DNA of 64,000 nucleotides, from NCBI GenBank assembly GCA_036272195.1, contig DATAZE010000031.1:5790-69789 (forward strand), given 5' to 3'. This DNA comes from DASXHY01 sp036272195 (GTDB taxonomy: Bacteria; Verrucomicrobiota; Verrucomicrobiia; Limisphaerales; DASXHY01). Both the position numbers and the translations under genes were made by a program. Below the pieces are notes generated by a model. The model had not been told where the DNA came from and did not search any database. It was given only the letters and a program-made list of their open reading frames with translations. Shown one piece after another: positions 8,118 through 16,589 of the stretch; within the stretch, counting starts at the first letter, position 1, and the number at the start of each line of letters is the position of its first letter.

Positions 8118-9254
8118 ATGGCAAAACGCAATTATTCATTGGCCGCCAAAACTGCGGGACCTATCATTCCCGCGCCCAATTTGCCCTACGGCCCACCGCA
8201 ACCTGATCGGTATCGTCCCAGGATTGGCATGATTGGTTGCGGCGGGATCACCGCATCGCATCTGGCCGCCTATTCTGCCGCCGGCTGGGAGGTCGTTGCG
8301 GTCTGCGACAAGGTGGAAGCAGCCGCGCGGAAACGCAGGGAGGAGTTTTGCCCGAAGGCGGCAATTTATAAAGATTATCAAAGCCTCCTGGAGGACAGTG
8401 GCGTGGACGTGGTGGACATCGCATTGCACCCCGGACCACGCGTCGCCGCCATTGAAGCGGCGCTCAACGCGGGGAAACACGTACTGAGTCAAAAACCGTT
8501 TGTGCTCGATCTGGAGGTTGGCAAACGGTTGGTGGCGCTGGCCGCGAAACGAAAATGCAAGCTCGCCATCAACCAAAATGGGCGCTGGTCGCCCTATGCC
8601 AGTTATATCGCTCAAGCCATTCGCGCCGGATTAATTGGAGAAGTGCAGACGGTTTCAATGAGCTTGAACTGGGATCACACCTGGATCAAAGGCACACCGT
8701 TCGAGGGCATTCATCATGTGGTGCTCTTCGATTTCGCAATTCACTGGTTCGACATGGCCACCCTTTTTTTTGCGGGACGAAAACCGCTTCGGGTTTTTGC
8801 CGCAAGCGCCCTCGTGCCCGGGCAACAATTGAAACCGCCGATGATCGGAAGCGCCTTGGTGCAATTCGAGGGCGGAAGCGCCACGTTGAGCTTTGATGCC
8901 CATTCCCGTTTCGGACCAAAAGAAGCCATCTGTGTCACCGGTTCCGCCGGAACGATTCAGGCATCCGGGCCGATTTGCGCAGCGCACGATATCACGCTCG
9001 ACCTGAAACGTGGCCGAGCGAAGCCAAAACTGGAGGGGAAGTGGTTTAACGACGGCTTTCGCGGCGCCATGGGCGAGTTGCTCTGTGCCATCGAGCAAGA
9101 CCGCGAGCCATCGAACTCAGCGAGCGAAAACCTGACCAGTCTCGCTGTTTGTTTTGCAGCCACGAAATCGGCGGACACGCAACAGGCTCAAATCCCGGGC
9201 AAAATCCAAACCCCGCTTGCTCCGAACAAGGGCAAGCATGAAGCTGCTCTTTAG
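8118..9254 (+). CDS. Gfo/Idh/MocA family oxidoreductase (second)
   Basis: A 378-residue member of the same family but clearly a different subfamily from the gene before it. An N-terminal extension of about 35 residues precedes the Rossmann motif MIGCGGITASHLAAY. The usual EKP motif reads QKPF here, so the Glu is changed but the catalytic Lys is kept. IHHVVLFDFAIHWFDMA is the typical C-terminal-domain His/Asp segment. It is the last gene of the operon, 18 bases after its neighbour; no clear terminator hairpin was seen behind it. Confidence 0.87.
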   Translation: MAKRNYSLAAKTAGPIIPAPNLPYGPPQPDRYRPRIGMIGCGGITASHLAAYSAAGWEVVAVCDKVEAAARKRREEFCPKAAIYKDYQSLLEDSGVDVVDIALHPGPRVAAIEAALNAGKHVLSQKPFVLDLEVGKRLVALAAKRKCKLAINQNGRWSPYASYIAQAIRAGLIGEVQTVSMSLNWDHTWIKGTPFEGIHHVVLFDFAIHWFDMATLFFAGRKPLRVFAASALVPGQQLKPPMIGSALVQFEGGSATLSFDAHSRFGPKEAICVTGSAGTIQASGPICAAHDITLDLKRGRAKPKLEGKWFNDGFRGAMGELLCAIEQDREPSNSASENLTSLAVCFAATKSADTQQAQIPGKIQTPLAPNKGKHEAAL

Positions 9255-9883
9255 CTTGGTGCGCGAAAATATGGAATTACATTATGTCGGCAAAAATGCC
9301 AGCAACGCCGATGTGGATAAGTTTTGCCTCCCTTCGCTTGCCGCTGGACCAGGAATTTGCCGATCATCATTCGATTGAACTTATCCAGTCGTGTAGGACC
9401 TAAATGCTCCTTCCACCTAGCAATTGACTTGGTTTACGGTTTTCTGGTGTTGTATGACACACCGGTGGGGGCGCCGGTCGTCAATGCGCGCATAACAAAA
9501 TCCGAGGAATGTTGGAGTTGCTCGCTATTCGAAACAAAATGGTATTCGTAACGGGCCGAGTGTCATATTGCCATCGTTATCATTAATCACGTTTGTGAGG
9601 TCAAACATCGAAAGCCCATCGCCTCCGACCGATTCCGCAAAATTGGCGGCTCCGACCGTCCCAACCAAGTTTGGCTCGGAAACATTACTTATGGTCACGT
9701 GGGACATTGCCACAGACTCAAACTAATGCTTCCTTTCCGGGATTTTTTCCTGACAATTCCTGACAGTTTAGATTCGCAAATAGGACGTCTCTTTTCGACC
9801 TAGGGGGATCTGCTAATATAAAAAATAGTCATTAATTACAGAGTCTTTGAGTCGTTTTCACGAAATGAAGCGAAATGGCAAAA
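9255..9883. other. Gene-poor stretch after the sugar operon
   Basis: No intact gene is seen in this 630-base stretch. It is more AT-rich than the operon and contains only a possible protein fragment on the minus strand (9525-9713). Together with the tRNA fragment and integrase remnant to its right it looks like the scar of an integrated element. Confidence 0.5.
9525..9713 (-). pseudogene. Possible LVIVD-repeat protein fragment
   Basis: A 62-codon open frame whose translation contains ISNVSEPNLVGTVG and GLSMFDLTNV, the pattern of an LVIVD (beta-propeller) repeat as found in large secreted proteins. It has no flanking repeats, so if the resemblance is real this is a leftover piece of a larger gene. 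Weak call; it may be chance. Confidence 0.3.
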
Positions 9884-9911
9884 GCAGGTTCAAGTCCTCT
9901 CTCGCGCACCA
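9884..9911 (+). other. tRNA 3'-end fragment, candidate att site
   Basis: The stretch holds the universal T-loop block GGTTCAAGTCC followed by a seven-base acceptor strand CTCGCGC and ACCA. The 3' half of a T-arm and acceptor stem are thus present, but the 5' acceptor (expected GCGCGAG), D-arm and anticodon arm are absent upstream. The outer T-stem pairs are broken (84/900 is G-T, 85/899 is C-C). This is what an integrase leaves when it integrates into a tRNA 3' end; integrase-like coding sequence starts 60 bases downstream. Confidence 0.6.
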
Positions 9912-9943
9912 TTTAATTACTTAGGAAATATGAAAATAAATGA

Positions 9944-10195
9944 GACTTTAAATACGGAGAGTGCAGAGAGGGGTATTATCGTGAATCAAAGGGCGTAAAA
10001 AATGGCAAGAAAACATGGTTGGTTGACCTCGGATTGGTTGACGGAAAGAGGCAGCGCTTTTTTCCTTTCGACAAAAAGAAAGAAGCCGAAGACGAAATGG
10101 CCATCCGCCAGGCATTAATAAAAAAGACGCCGGCGCCGTTTCATTCAGATCAACGACACGCTTACTTGGCGAATGGTTTTCACGTTCACGTTTAG
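9944..10195 (+). pseudogene. Tyrosine recombinase N-terminal remnant
   Basis: An open frame with no start codon, bounded by TGA at 9941 and TAG at 10193. From about 9974 it reads YYRESKGVKNGKKTWLVDLG, then LVDGKRQRFFPF and KKEAEDEMAIRQAL. This is the pattern of the N-terminal arm-binding domain of verrucomicrobial phage-type integrases (W-x-V-D-L-G, K-R-Q-R-F, then an E-A-E helix). The core-binding and catalytic domains are missing. Its place right after a tRNA 3' fragment supports the call. Confidence 0.55.
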
Positions 10196-11094
10196 GGATT
10201 AGAAGAAGTCGGAAAGTGGCTGGCTACATAAATCAAGTCAGTCCTAGCAGTGTTAGCCTGGCTCCCGGCGCTGCCGGCGCCGCCGACGTTGCTGTATTTT
10301 GAGGGGCTCATGCTGTTGGCGAAGGCGATGACTAAATCACTTACCCATTTATGAGGTTGCGCATGTCCATCCGCGAAGCTGAAAGTGCTGTTGGCGCCGT
10401 GATAAGCTGCCGGGGAGTCAACCCATGCGGCGGTGAAAAAGGGATTTGTCGGCGTGACATCCGGCGCGCCGGGATACATATCCCAGGTATGCTGGTTCTC
10501 GGCAAAGGTCAGGCCGAAGGCGGTTTGCTGTTGCGAGGCGCATTCCTCTACCCAGAGAAATCGTTCGCTCGGATGGACTAACTGGGACTGCCGGGTGATG
10601 GTTCCCAGCAGAGGGGAGAACTGAGTATCGCCGCCGACGAAACCGCCAGCTCCCGAATAGCTGTCCCAGCAAAAAAAACCAGCCTTGGCGAACCGAATGT
10701 CGCCCGGGCAATGCAAAATGTCCGGGTTGGGTGCGTATTGATAAATCGGGCCGTTTCTATAGCCCGTTTGGAAAAGCCATTTTGCGGCGTCGTTGCCGCC
10801 CAAAGTTGCCGGAGGCGCGATGGTGATTAAATCCGCTTCCAACCGCCAGTCCGCAGAAGATACGGTACTGAATCCGACTACTTTATCTGAGTTATCATTG
10901 CAATACATCAGCCAAGCCAGGGCAAGTTGTTTTTGGTTGCTTAAACAGGCGGACTGGGTTGCCCGTTTTTTGGCGGAAGCCAGGGCCGGCAGCAGCAACC
11001 CGGCCAGGATGGCGATGATAGCGATTACAACGAGTAACTCTATCAAAGTAAAGCCACGCGGACTAGTTACCACCGATATTTTCGATCTGTTCAT
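10192..11094 (-). CDS. Pseudopilin with prepilin cleavage motif, DUF1559-like (module A)
   Basis: About 300 residues. The N-terminus carries a prepilin peptidase site: RGFTLIELLVVIAIIAILAG, with cleavage expected after Gly and methylation of Phe, then the hydrophobic assembly helix. The C-terminal domain is rich in Gly/Ser/Asn, has Cys pairs, and contains the H-x9-DG pattern (HGANSTFSFADG) common in planctomycete/verrucomicrobial DUF1559-type proteins. A longer frame starts at 11136, but it would run through the hairpin at 11107-11134, so the ATG at 11094 (MNRSKIS) is preferred. It lies downstream of, and on the same strand as, the 895-residue secreted protein. No type II secretion machinery is in the window. 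Confidence 0.85.
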   Translation of the reverse strand: MNRSKISVVTSPRGFTLIELLVVIAIIAILAGLLLPALASAKKRATQSACLSNQKQLALAWLMYCNDNSDKVVGFSTVSSADWRLEADLITIAPPATLGGNDAAKWLFQTGYRNGPIYQYAPNPDILHCPGDIRFAKAGFFCWDSYSGAGGFVGGDTQFSPLLGTITRQSQLVHPSERFLWVEECASQQQTAFGLTFAENQHTWDMYPGAPDVTPTNPFFTAAWVDSPAAYHGANSTFSFADGHAQPHKWVSDLVIAFANSMSPSKYSNVGGAGSAGSQANTARTDLIYVASHFPTSSNP

Positions 11095-11106
11095 GTTTTG
11101 AATAGA

Positions 11107-11134
11107 GCTGGCGGGAACTGGAACTCCCGCCAGC
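11107..11134 (-). terminator. Perfect hairpin behind the 895-residue secreted protein gene
   Basis: GCTGGCGGGA at 11107-11116 and TCCCGCCAGC at 11125-11134 pair perfectly over ten bases with an eight-base loop. It lies 40 bases past the stop at 11174. No strong T-run follows, so it could stall or protect the transcript ahead of the pseudopilin rather than fully terminate it. Confidence 0.55.
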
Positions 11135-11173
11135 ATTGAATGTATCTTCCAAAGACTGCAAAGATCGGATCCC

Positions 11174-13861
11174 TTATTGCCGCAAGCGGAAGAAGCTCGC
11201 GGAGTTAGTAGTAGCTATAGTTTGGGGGTTCGCCTGATTTAGAGCATCCGTCCACGGGCCTTTTGCGGAAGCGGCGCTTTGAAGTGTGCCGACACCAGTC
11301 CACGAAAGACTCAAGTTGCCGGCCAGGGATTGGAGTTTCAACGCCGAGGCAGCGGCAAACGGGGAGGTCGCGGACATCACGATGTTGCTGAATTCAGCAG
11401 CAGCCGAGCCGTTGCCGCAACGGAGCCGAATGTTATCAAAGGTGTTGTCCATGGAGGCGACTACTGGCGGGTTTGGCTGGCTGGCTTCAGCCTTGGTGAA
11501 GTCGGGATCGAGCCAGACGGTGACGGCAGTGTTGTTGCCGGGAGAATACACACTTTTAATTGCGATAGTGTGGTATTCGTTAACGACGATCGTCTCGACC
11601 GGCGGCAGGGCGAGTTCGCCGCCCTCGCCACCGCTCTTATCGTCAATGCTCCAGGAATTTCTGAGCCACGATTGTCCAGCCAGCAGGCGTTCGTTACTGC
11701 CTTCATAGAAATGCAAACCGCCATAGCAGCCGCCAACGTCATCGACGGTTTCGCCGTTTAAATCGAAAAACTCCATGCTGAAATAGGTATAGAGCGTGTT
11801 GGTGGAGGTGGATTGATAATTGCCGCCAATCCATTCGTTTTGACTGTTAAAGATCTGAATGCCCAGGTCGCTGTTGATGCTGTAAATCACATCAATCGGA
11901 CCAGGAATATTCACCGGCAGCGTCGGGTAGGGATCAACGGTGAAAGACCAGCTTGTAGAATAGGCCGTGCCGTTGGAGTCGGTGACAGTTAGAGCAACGG
12001 TGTGAGAGGAGCCTGCCGCGAAGGGTGCGTGCGGCTGGTAATTGACGGTGATTGCGTTGGTGGCGACCGTAAAGGCCGGCGTTACCGCAGTGTTATCCAG
12101 AGTAAGGACTACCGAGTTAGAAGCGATGCTGAAGCTGCCAAAAGCTACTTGAGCGCTTATCGGCGTGGCCAAGGCAGCAGAGGGATCGTTGGCGGCGGGA
12201 ATTAGGTTCAGAAATTGGGCCGCTGCGGGAACCGCAAAGCCGGCGCCAGCGGACGTGGCGGCGAACACGATGTTACTGAAGGTGGCGCTGGTAGTGCCAT
12301 TGCCGGTGCGGAGCGCGATGGTATCGAAAGTATTCACGGTGGAGACGGTAACGGGACTGTTTGGTTGCGCGTCTTCGGTTTGAGTGAAGTCAGGATCCAA
12401 CCAAAGGTTGACGGTGGCGTTTCCGCTCGGAGAATAATCTACGCGCTCGACAATAGTGTGCCATTCGCCAAAGACGATGGGCGTTTCCGGATTCAAGTCC
12501 GCCTGCGGCGCGGGTGAAGGATCCACGCTCCAGCTTTGAGAAACCCAGGCGTTCCCGGCGATCACATGCTGCGGGCCGTTGATGCCGCCGGAAATAAATT
12601 GCAAGCCGCCGTAACCGCCGCCGCCGCCGGTTTCGCCATTCAAGTTGTCGAATTCCATGCTGAACCGCGCATAGACTGTCTTGCCAGAATTCGAATCGTA
12701 GTTCGCGCCGACCCAATCATCATTGGTGGAGAAAATAACGATGCCGGTTTCCTGGTTGCTGGCAACGATCGGGCCGGGAATGACGGACGGCAACGACTGG
12801 AAGGCCGTGGTGAAGCTCCAGGTGTTCGTGTAGGCATTCGCATTGTTATCCGCAAGTGTTATGGAGGCGGCGTGCACGGCGCCCGCACTGAGCGGTGGGT
12901 TCACGGAATAGCTGACGATGGTGACACCGCCGGATTTGGCGATGTTGGGAGAAATAGTGGCGCCATCCAGTTTTAATACGATCGTGTTCGGATTGACGGG
13001 AATGCTGCCGTCCAGCACCTGCACGCTAAGGTTGCTGCGGGAACCACTGAAGGAACCCGGGCCTGGTGACGAGGTGAAAGTGGGAGGTGAGGCGGAGACG
13101 ATTTGCAGAGCATCGAATTGAAAATCGTCGCCACCTCCGCCGGTGCCAGCCGTTGAATTGCCGCGAACAAAGGCGGCTTGACCGATGGAACCGGAGATAA
13201 CGCCGGTAAAGGTGTGCCCGGTGGTGTTGTCAGTAAAAGTATAGGTGGTCGGAGAGTTTAGCGTGAAGGTAAAGGAACAGAATTGCTGGTAATTGTAGCT
13301 GAACCCGACTGCTGCGCCATTGGTCACGGCGGCATCGGAATAGTGGCCGTCCACGGCGTTATTGGGTTCAAAACCGACGTGCCAATAGGTGAAGATGGGG
13401 GTGCCGTTGGTGTCTTCGAGGACGAGGGAATTGGTGGTGCCGGAGTTATCAAGACTGTTTAAGCGAAGTTGCACGGAAAAGGATTGGCCCGGCACGAGGG
13501 GTGACGCAAAGGGGCGGGACGCGATGGTTGAACTGCTGACAGTGGTGTTCCAGATGTCAAAAGAATCTCCGCTGGGACCGGTGCTGCTGATGAAAGCACC
13601 GCCAGTGTTCTGAATGGTGAAGGTCCACGGGCCGAAGCCGAAGCCTCCGTTGGGATTTCCCGCGGTGCCAAGGCCGTTGCCGGCGACGTCACCAGAGTAG
13701 GCGGGATCCGCGGCGGTGTCGAAGGCGTTGGTGGTTTGCGCAAAAGAGTTGTTTGACCCAAAAAGCAGGACGGCCATGAGGCTCAGGCTAAGGATGATGG
13801 TTTGGAAAACAGGATGGCGATTGGCCGCCGACGAGGGTTGCGAGTTGGTTGGGTTCTTCAT
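11174..13861 (-). CDS. Large secreted protein with two LamG-like repeats (module A)
   Basis: 895 residues. A signal peptide (1-42, ending NSFAQ) is followed by a beta-rich N-terminal domain (43-256), then two copies of a unit made of an Ig-like linker and a jelly-roll (LamG-like) domain. The jelly-rolls lie at about 390-535 and 690-833 and share YGGLQF/YGGLHF, HTI, WLDPDF, QPN, TFD-x-I-x-LR and FSNIV. The last 55 residues are the FYR-type ending (LSWTGVGTLQSA, GPWT, FFRLRQ) shared with other secreted proteins here. The sensor domain of the divergently encoded histidine kinase at 14112 shows the same jelly-roll pattern. It probably binds glycans at the cell surface; no catalytic motif is visible. 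Confidence 0.82.
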   Translation of the reverse strand: MKNPTNSQPSSAANRHPVFQTIILSLSLMAVLLFGSNNSFAQTTNAFDTAADPAYSGDVAGNGLGTAGNPNGGFGFGPWTFTIQNTGGAFISSTGPSGDSFDIWNTTVSSSTIASRPFASPLVPGQSFSVQLRLNSLDNSGTTNSLVLEDTNGTPIFTYWHVGFEPNNAVDGHYSDAAVTNGAAVGFSYNYQQFCSFTFTLNSPTTYTFTDNTTGHTFTGVISGSIGQAAFVRGNSTAGTGGGGDDFQFDALQIVSASPPTFTSSPGPGSFSGSRSNLSVQVLDGSIPVNPNTIVLKLDGATISPNIAKSGGVTIVSYSVNPPLSAGAVHAASITLADNNANAYTNTWSFTTAFQSLPSVIPGPIVASNQETGIVIFSTNDDWVGANYDSNSGKTVYARFSMEFDNLNGETGGGGGYGGLQFISGGINGPQHVIAGNAWVSQSWSVDPSPAPQADLNPETPIVFGEWHTIVERVDYSPSGNATVNLWLDPDFTQTEDAQPNSPVTVSTVNTFDTIALRTGNGTTSATFSNIVFAATSAGAGFAVPAAAQFLNLIPAANDPSAALATPISAQVAFGSFSIASNSVVLTLDNTAVTPAFTVATNAITVNYQPHAPFAAGSSHTVALTVTDSNGTAYSTSWSFTVDPYPTLPVNIPGPIDVIYSINSDLGIQIFNSQNEWIGGNYQSTSTNTLYTYFSMEFFDLNGETVDDVGGCYGGLHFYEGSNERLLAGQSWLRNSWSIDDKSGGEGGELALPPVETIVVNEYHTIAIKSVYSPGNNTAVTVWLDPDFTKAEASQPNPPVVASMDNTFDNIRLRCGNGSAAAEFSNIVMSATSPFAAASALKLQSLAGNLSLSWTGVGTLQSAASAKGPWTDALNQANPQTIATTNSASFFRLRQ

Positions 13862-13963
13862 TTTGAATTGTGTTACGTTGTTACGTTTCTTCTTCGCGCC
13901 GAAACCGGCGACGGGTGCAAATTGGGTTGTGGGCTATTGTGGGTTCGGTCTGGAAAAAGACTA

Positions 13964-13981
13964 TACCCATGAACATGGGTA
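13964..13981. promoter_or_regulatory. NarL-type palindromic site in divergent promoter
   Basis: TACCCATGAACATGGGTA is a near-perfect palindrome: TACCCAT, four bases, ATGGGTA. Each arm fits the NarL heptamer consensus TACYYMT / AKRRGTA, though spacing is four rather than the two bases of the classic 7-2-7 site. It lies 103 bases upstream of the secreted-protein start (13861) and 131 bases upstream of the kinase start (14112). The regulator at 15545 is of the NarL family. Binding is inferred. Confidence 0.5.
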
Positions 13982-14111
13982 TTCGGCATTCGACGACGAA
14001 AGAGCTATTTTTTAGCTCCGCGAGAATGAAATCGAGTCGTGGACGCGGGATTTCCGGTGGACGCCTGTTTATAAAAGCGCGTAAAATGATGGCTCAGGCG
14101 TCCCTGAATGT

Positions 14112-15548
14112 GTGAAAAATTTATTGATCAAGCCCTTTTCCCTCGCGGCGGTCAGAATGCTGGCATGGATATTGATGGCCGTGCCTTTGACCGCGCGTTC
14201 TTCGGTTTTGTGGAATCGGCCGGAGACTCAACTGGTCTGCGATAACGGTACCGGTGAGGATATTCTGAACGGAGCGATCAAGCCACAGGATGCCAATTCT
14301 TCAGCGACGCTTTATTTCAGATTTCGCGTGGATCCCATTGCAGACTCGGCGATCAAATCCATCGGCGACTATAACGCGGGATTGGTGTTCTTTGAAAAGA
14401 ACGCACAACACCTGGGTCTCGGGAGCAGCCGGCAGGCGTGGGCGTATTGCGCCATGAATGTGACGAACAGTGAAAAGGGTTATGTAGATCTGAACTCAGC
14501 GACCCGCGAACCGGGGTTTAATTGGGAATACATTCGCGCCGGGACGCATAAGTATATCGCTTTCAGGATTGACTATGTTGCGGGTCATGAGGCCCGGGTG
14601 ACGGCGTGGCTGAATCCTGATTTGTCCCTGAATGCGACAGAAATCAATCAGCCGACGAACCTGGTCACGCGGTTTGAAGGGAATGCGACCTTTGACGAAA
14701 TTCATTTGCTGCATGACGGGCGGATTGGCGGATGGAAGTTCAGCGAGATCATTGGGGCCACTTCGTTTGAAGATTTACGGCTGACACATTTCTGGCAAGG
14801 CCGCTGGTTTTTAGCGGCGGTGAGCGGAGGATTGCTGGCGCTAGTGGTGGGAACCGTTCAACTGGTTGAGCGCAGGCGGGCGTCGCGAAACATTCAGCGG
14901 TTGGAGAAGGAGACCGTGCTGGCGACAGAGCGTGCCCGCATCGCGCGAGACATCCACGACGAATTGGGTGCGAGTTTGACAAAAATTCAAAAGCTGGCGG
15001 ACGTGATGAAACAAAATGGCAAAGGGGTGGAGAATCTCGGCGAGTTGCCTGAGGTGATTTCGGAAACGGCGTGCGATAGCATTCGAGCGATGGATGAGAT
15101 TGTGTGGGCGGTCAATCCGCGGAACGACACGTTGAAGGAGTTGGCCGATTATCTGGTTTATTTCACGGAAGATTTTTTGCGGCAGACGGGGATTGCCTGC
15201 ACGCTGGATGTGCCGTTGAAATTGCCGGACTTTCCGGTGGCCGCTGAGGTGCGGCACAATTTGTACATGGTGGTGAAAGAGGCGTTGAACAATGCGGTTA
15301 AACATGCGGCGGCCAGTCAGATCAAATTTGGCCTGGATTTTAGCGGCGACCGGTTAACGCTGTTCATTCAGGACAATGGGCGTGGATTTTGCCGCGACGA
15401 AATCAAACGGGCCGGCAATGGATTGGAGAATATGCAGAAACGATTAAGCGCGATCGGCGGGACGCTGGCTCTGCAAAGCACGCCGGACACGGGAACCTCC
15501 CTATTGTTGAGTGTGGCGATGGTTGAACACAAAATGAGTGCGTCATGA
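14112..15548 (+). CDS. Sensor histidine kinase, HisKA_3 type, with LamG-like sensor (module A)
   Basis: 478 residues beginning at a GTG; an ATG four bases earlier is in another frame. The order is: signal segment (1-30), extracytoplasmic beta domain (31-225), transmembrane helix (about 231-252), then a NarX/DesK-type dimerisation domain with the phospho-acceptor His282 in ARDIHDELGASL, and a C-terminal ATPase domain (N-box VVKEALNNAVKHA, G-box DNGRGF). The sensor domain resembles the jelly-roll repeats of the secreted protein at 11174: HKYIAFRIDY, WLNPDLSL, INQPTN, TFDEIHL, FSEIIGATS. The gene overlaps the response regulator by ATGA, so they form one operon. The ligand is probably the same polymer bound by the secreted protein. 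Confidence 0.88.
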   Translation: MKNLLIKPFSLAAVRMLAWILMAVPLTARSSVLWNRPETQLVCDNGTGEDILNGAIKPQDANSSATLYFRFRVDPIADSAIKSIGDYNAGLVFFEKNAQHLGLGSSRQAWAYCAMNVTNSEKGYVDLNSATREPGFNWEYIRAGTHKYIAFRIDYVAGHEARVTAWLNPDLSLNATEINQPTNLVTRFEGNATFDEIHLLHDGRIGGWKFSEIIGATSFEDLRLTHFWQGRWFLAAVSGGLLALVVGTVQLVERRRASRNIQRLEKETVLATERARIARDIHDELGASLTKIQKLADVMKQNGKGVENLGELPEVISETACDSIRAMDEIVWAVNPRNDTLKELADYLVYFTEDFLRQTGIACTLDVPLKLPDFPVAAEVRHNLYMVVKEALNNAVKHAAASQIKFGLDFSGDRLTLFIQDNGRGFCRDEIKRAGNGLENMQKRLSAIGGTLALQSTPDTGTSLLLSVAMVEHKMSAS

Positions 15549-16237
15549 ATCGAACATCTGAACAAAACGACCGGCCTCATGGTCAGGTTACAATCGTGGT
15601 CGTGGAGGACGAAACCTGGATACGAGAGAATCTGGTTCGGGAGATCAATCACGCGCCGGGGTTCCGTTGCATCAATGATTATCGCACGGCGGAGGCCGCG
15701 CTGGAAGGAATTCCTAAAGAGGGCCCGGATGTGGTGCTGATGGACATCAATTTGCCGGGGATGGATGGCGTTGAATGTGTGCGGAGGTTGCGTGCGAGTT
15801 CTCCCGAGTTAAAATTTCTCATGCTGACGGTCTATGAAGAGAGTGAGAAAATCTTCAAGTCGCTTTTGGCAGGCGCGAACGGATATATGCTCAAGCGGAC
15901 GAGCACGCCGAATTTATTGGAGGCGATTCGGCAGACGTATTCGGGCGGGGCGCCGATGTCGAGCAGTATCGCGCGAAAGGTGGTGGCCTATTTCAACGAG
16001 ATGGGCAAGGCGCAATCGAACACGGTGGCGCTTTCACCGCGGGAGTTGCAGGTGTTGGAATTGCTGGCGAACGGGGCGGCTTACAAACATATTGCGGACA
16101 AGTTGTCGTTGAGCATTGAAACGATCCGCATGAACGTGAAGCATATTTACACGAAGTTGCATGTGCATTCGCGCGGTGAAGCGGTGGCGAAGTATATGCA
16201 GAAGACCGGAACGTCAAAGTTGCCGGTGGGGAATTAG
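15545..16237 (+). CDS. NarL/FixJ-family response regulator (module A)
   Basis: 230 residues. The receiver domain has acidic residues in VVVEDE and the phospho-acceptor Asp in VLMDINLPGMDG; the Lys in YMLKR closes the active site. The LuxR-type helix-turn-helix lies near the C-terminus (LSPRELQVLELLANG, then SIETIRMNVKHIYTKL). It is translationally coupled to the kinase by a four-base overlap. The palindrome at 13964-13981 in the promoter of this operon is a good candidate target. Confidence 0.92.
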   Translation: MNRTSEQNDRPHGQVTIVVVEDETWIRENLVREINHAPGFRCINDYRTAEAALEGIPKEGPDVVLMDINLPGMDGVECVRRLRASSPELKFLMLTVYEESEKIFKSLLAGANGYMLKRTSTPNLLEAIRQTYSGGAPMSSSIARKVVAYFNEMGKAQSNTVALSPRELQVLELLANGAAYKHIADKLSLSIETIRMNVKHIYTKLHVHSRGEAVAKYMQKTGTSKLPVGN

Positions 16238-16254
16238 GTTGATACGGCAAACAA

Positions 16255-16270
16255 CTGCTTCAGAAAGCAG
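16255..16270 (+). terminator. Small hairpin after the module A regulator
   Basis: CTGCTT and AAGCAG pair over six bases with a four-base loop, 17 bases past the stop. No T-run follows, so this is a weak terminator candidate. Confidence 0.3.
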
Positions 16271-16502
16271 ATTCAGTGGCAATCTGGCCGCGACAACGGG
16301 GAGCGTAGAAATCGGAAACAAACGCCCCGGCATTTTGGGCGTGAACACCCATCGGAATTGCGAAATCTTTGAAACAAAAGTTACAGTGCTTCGGGTTTGC
16401 GATTCAGGAAATCAGGGTCAGATTTGATTCATGAAAGAATCCGATGAAACGCCAGCGCAACCATTGATTCCTTCCTCTCCCAACATTCAGAAATTGCGAA
16501 AA

Positions 16503-16580
16503 GCCGAAGCAGGGATTGACCGCCGCAAAATTTATATCACCAATGCCGTAAAGCATTTCAAATGGGAACCTGCTGGCAAG
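16503..16580 (+). pseudogene. UdgX (uracil-DNA glycosylase family X) fragment
   Basis: Within a 91-codon open frame starting at 16431, residues 25-50 read AEAGIDRRKIYITNAVKHFK then WEPAGK. This is the conserved UdgX segment IDR-x-x-(V/I)Y-(V/I)TNAVKHFK(W/F)E at the middle of that family. The rest of the protein, including the N-terminal Fe-S cysteines and the KRRIH loop, is missing, and the frame runs straight into integrase-like sequence. It is a remnant, not a working gene. Confidence 0.6.
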
Positions 16581-16589
16581 CCCATTGGC

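Noticed and set aside
9825..9911. A complete tRNA gene
   Set aside because: Only the T-loop and 3' acceptor are present; no matching 5' acceptor, D-arm or anticodon stem can be folded upstream.
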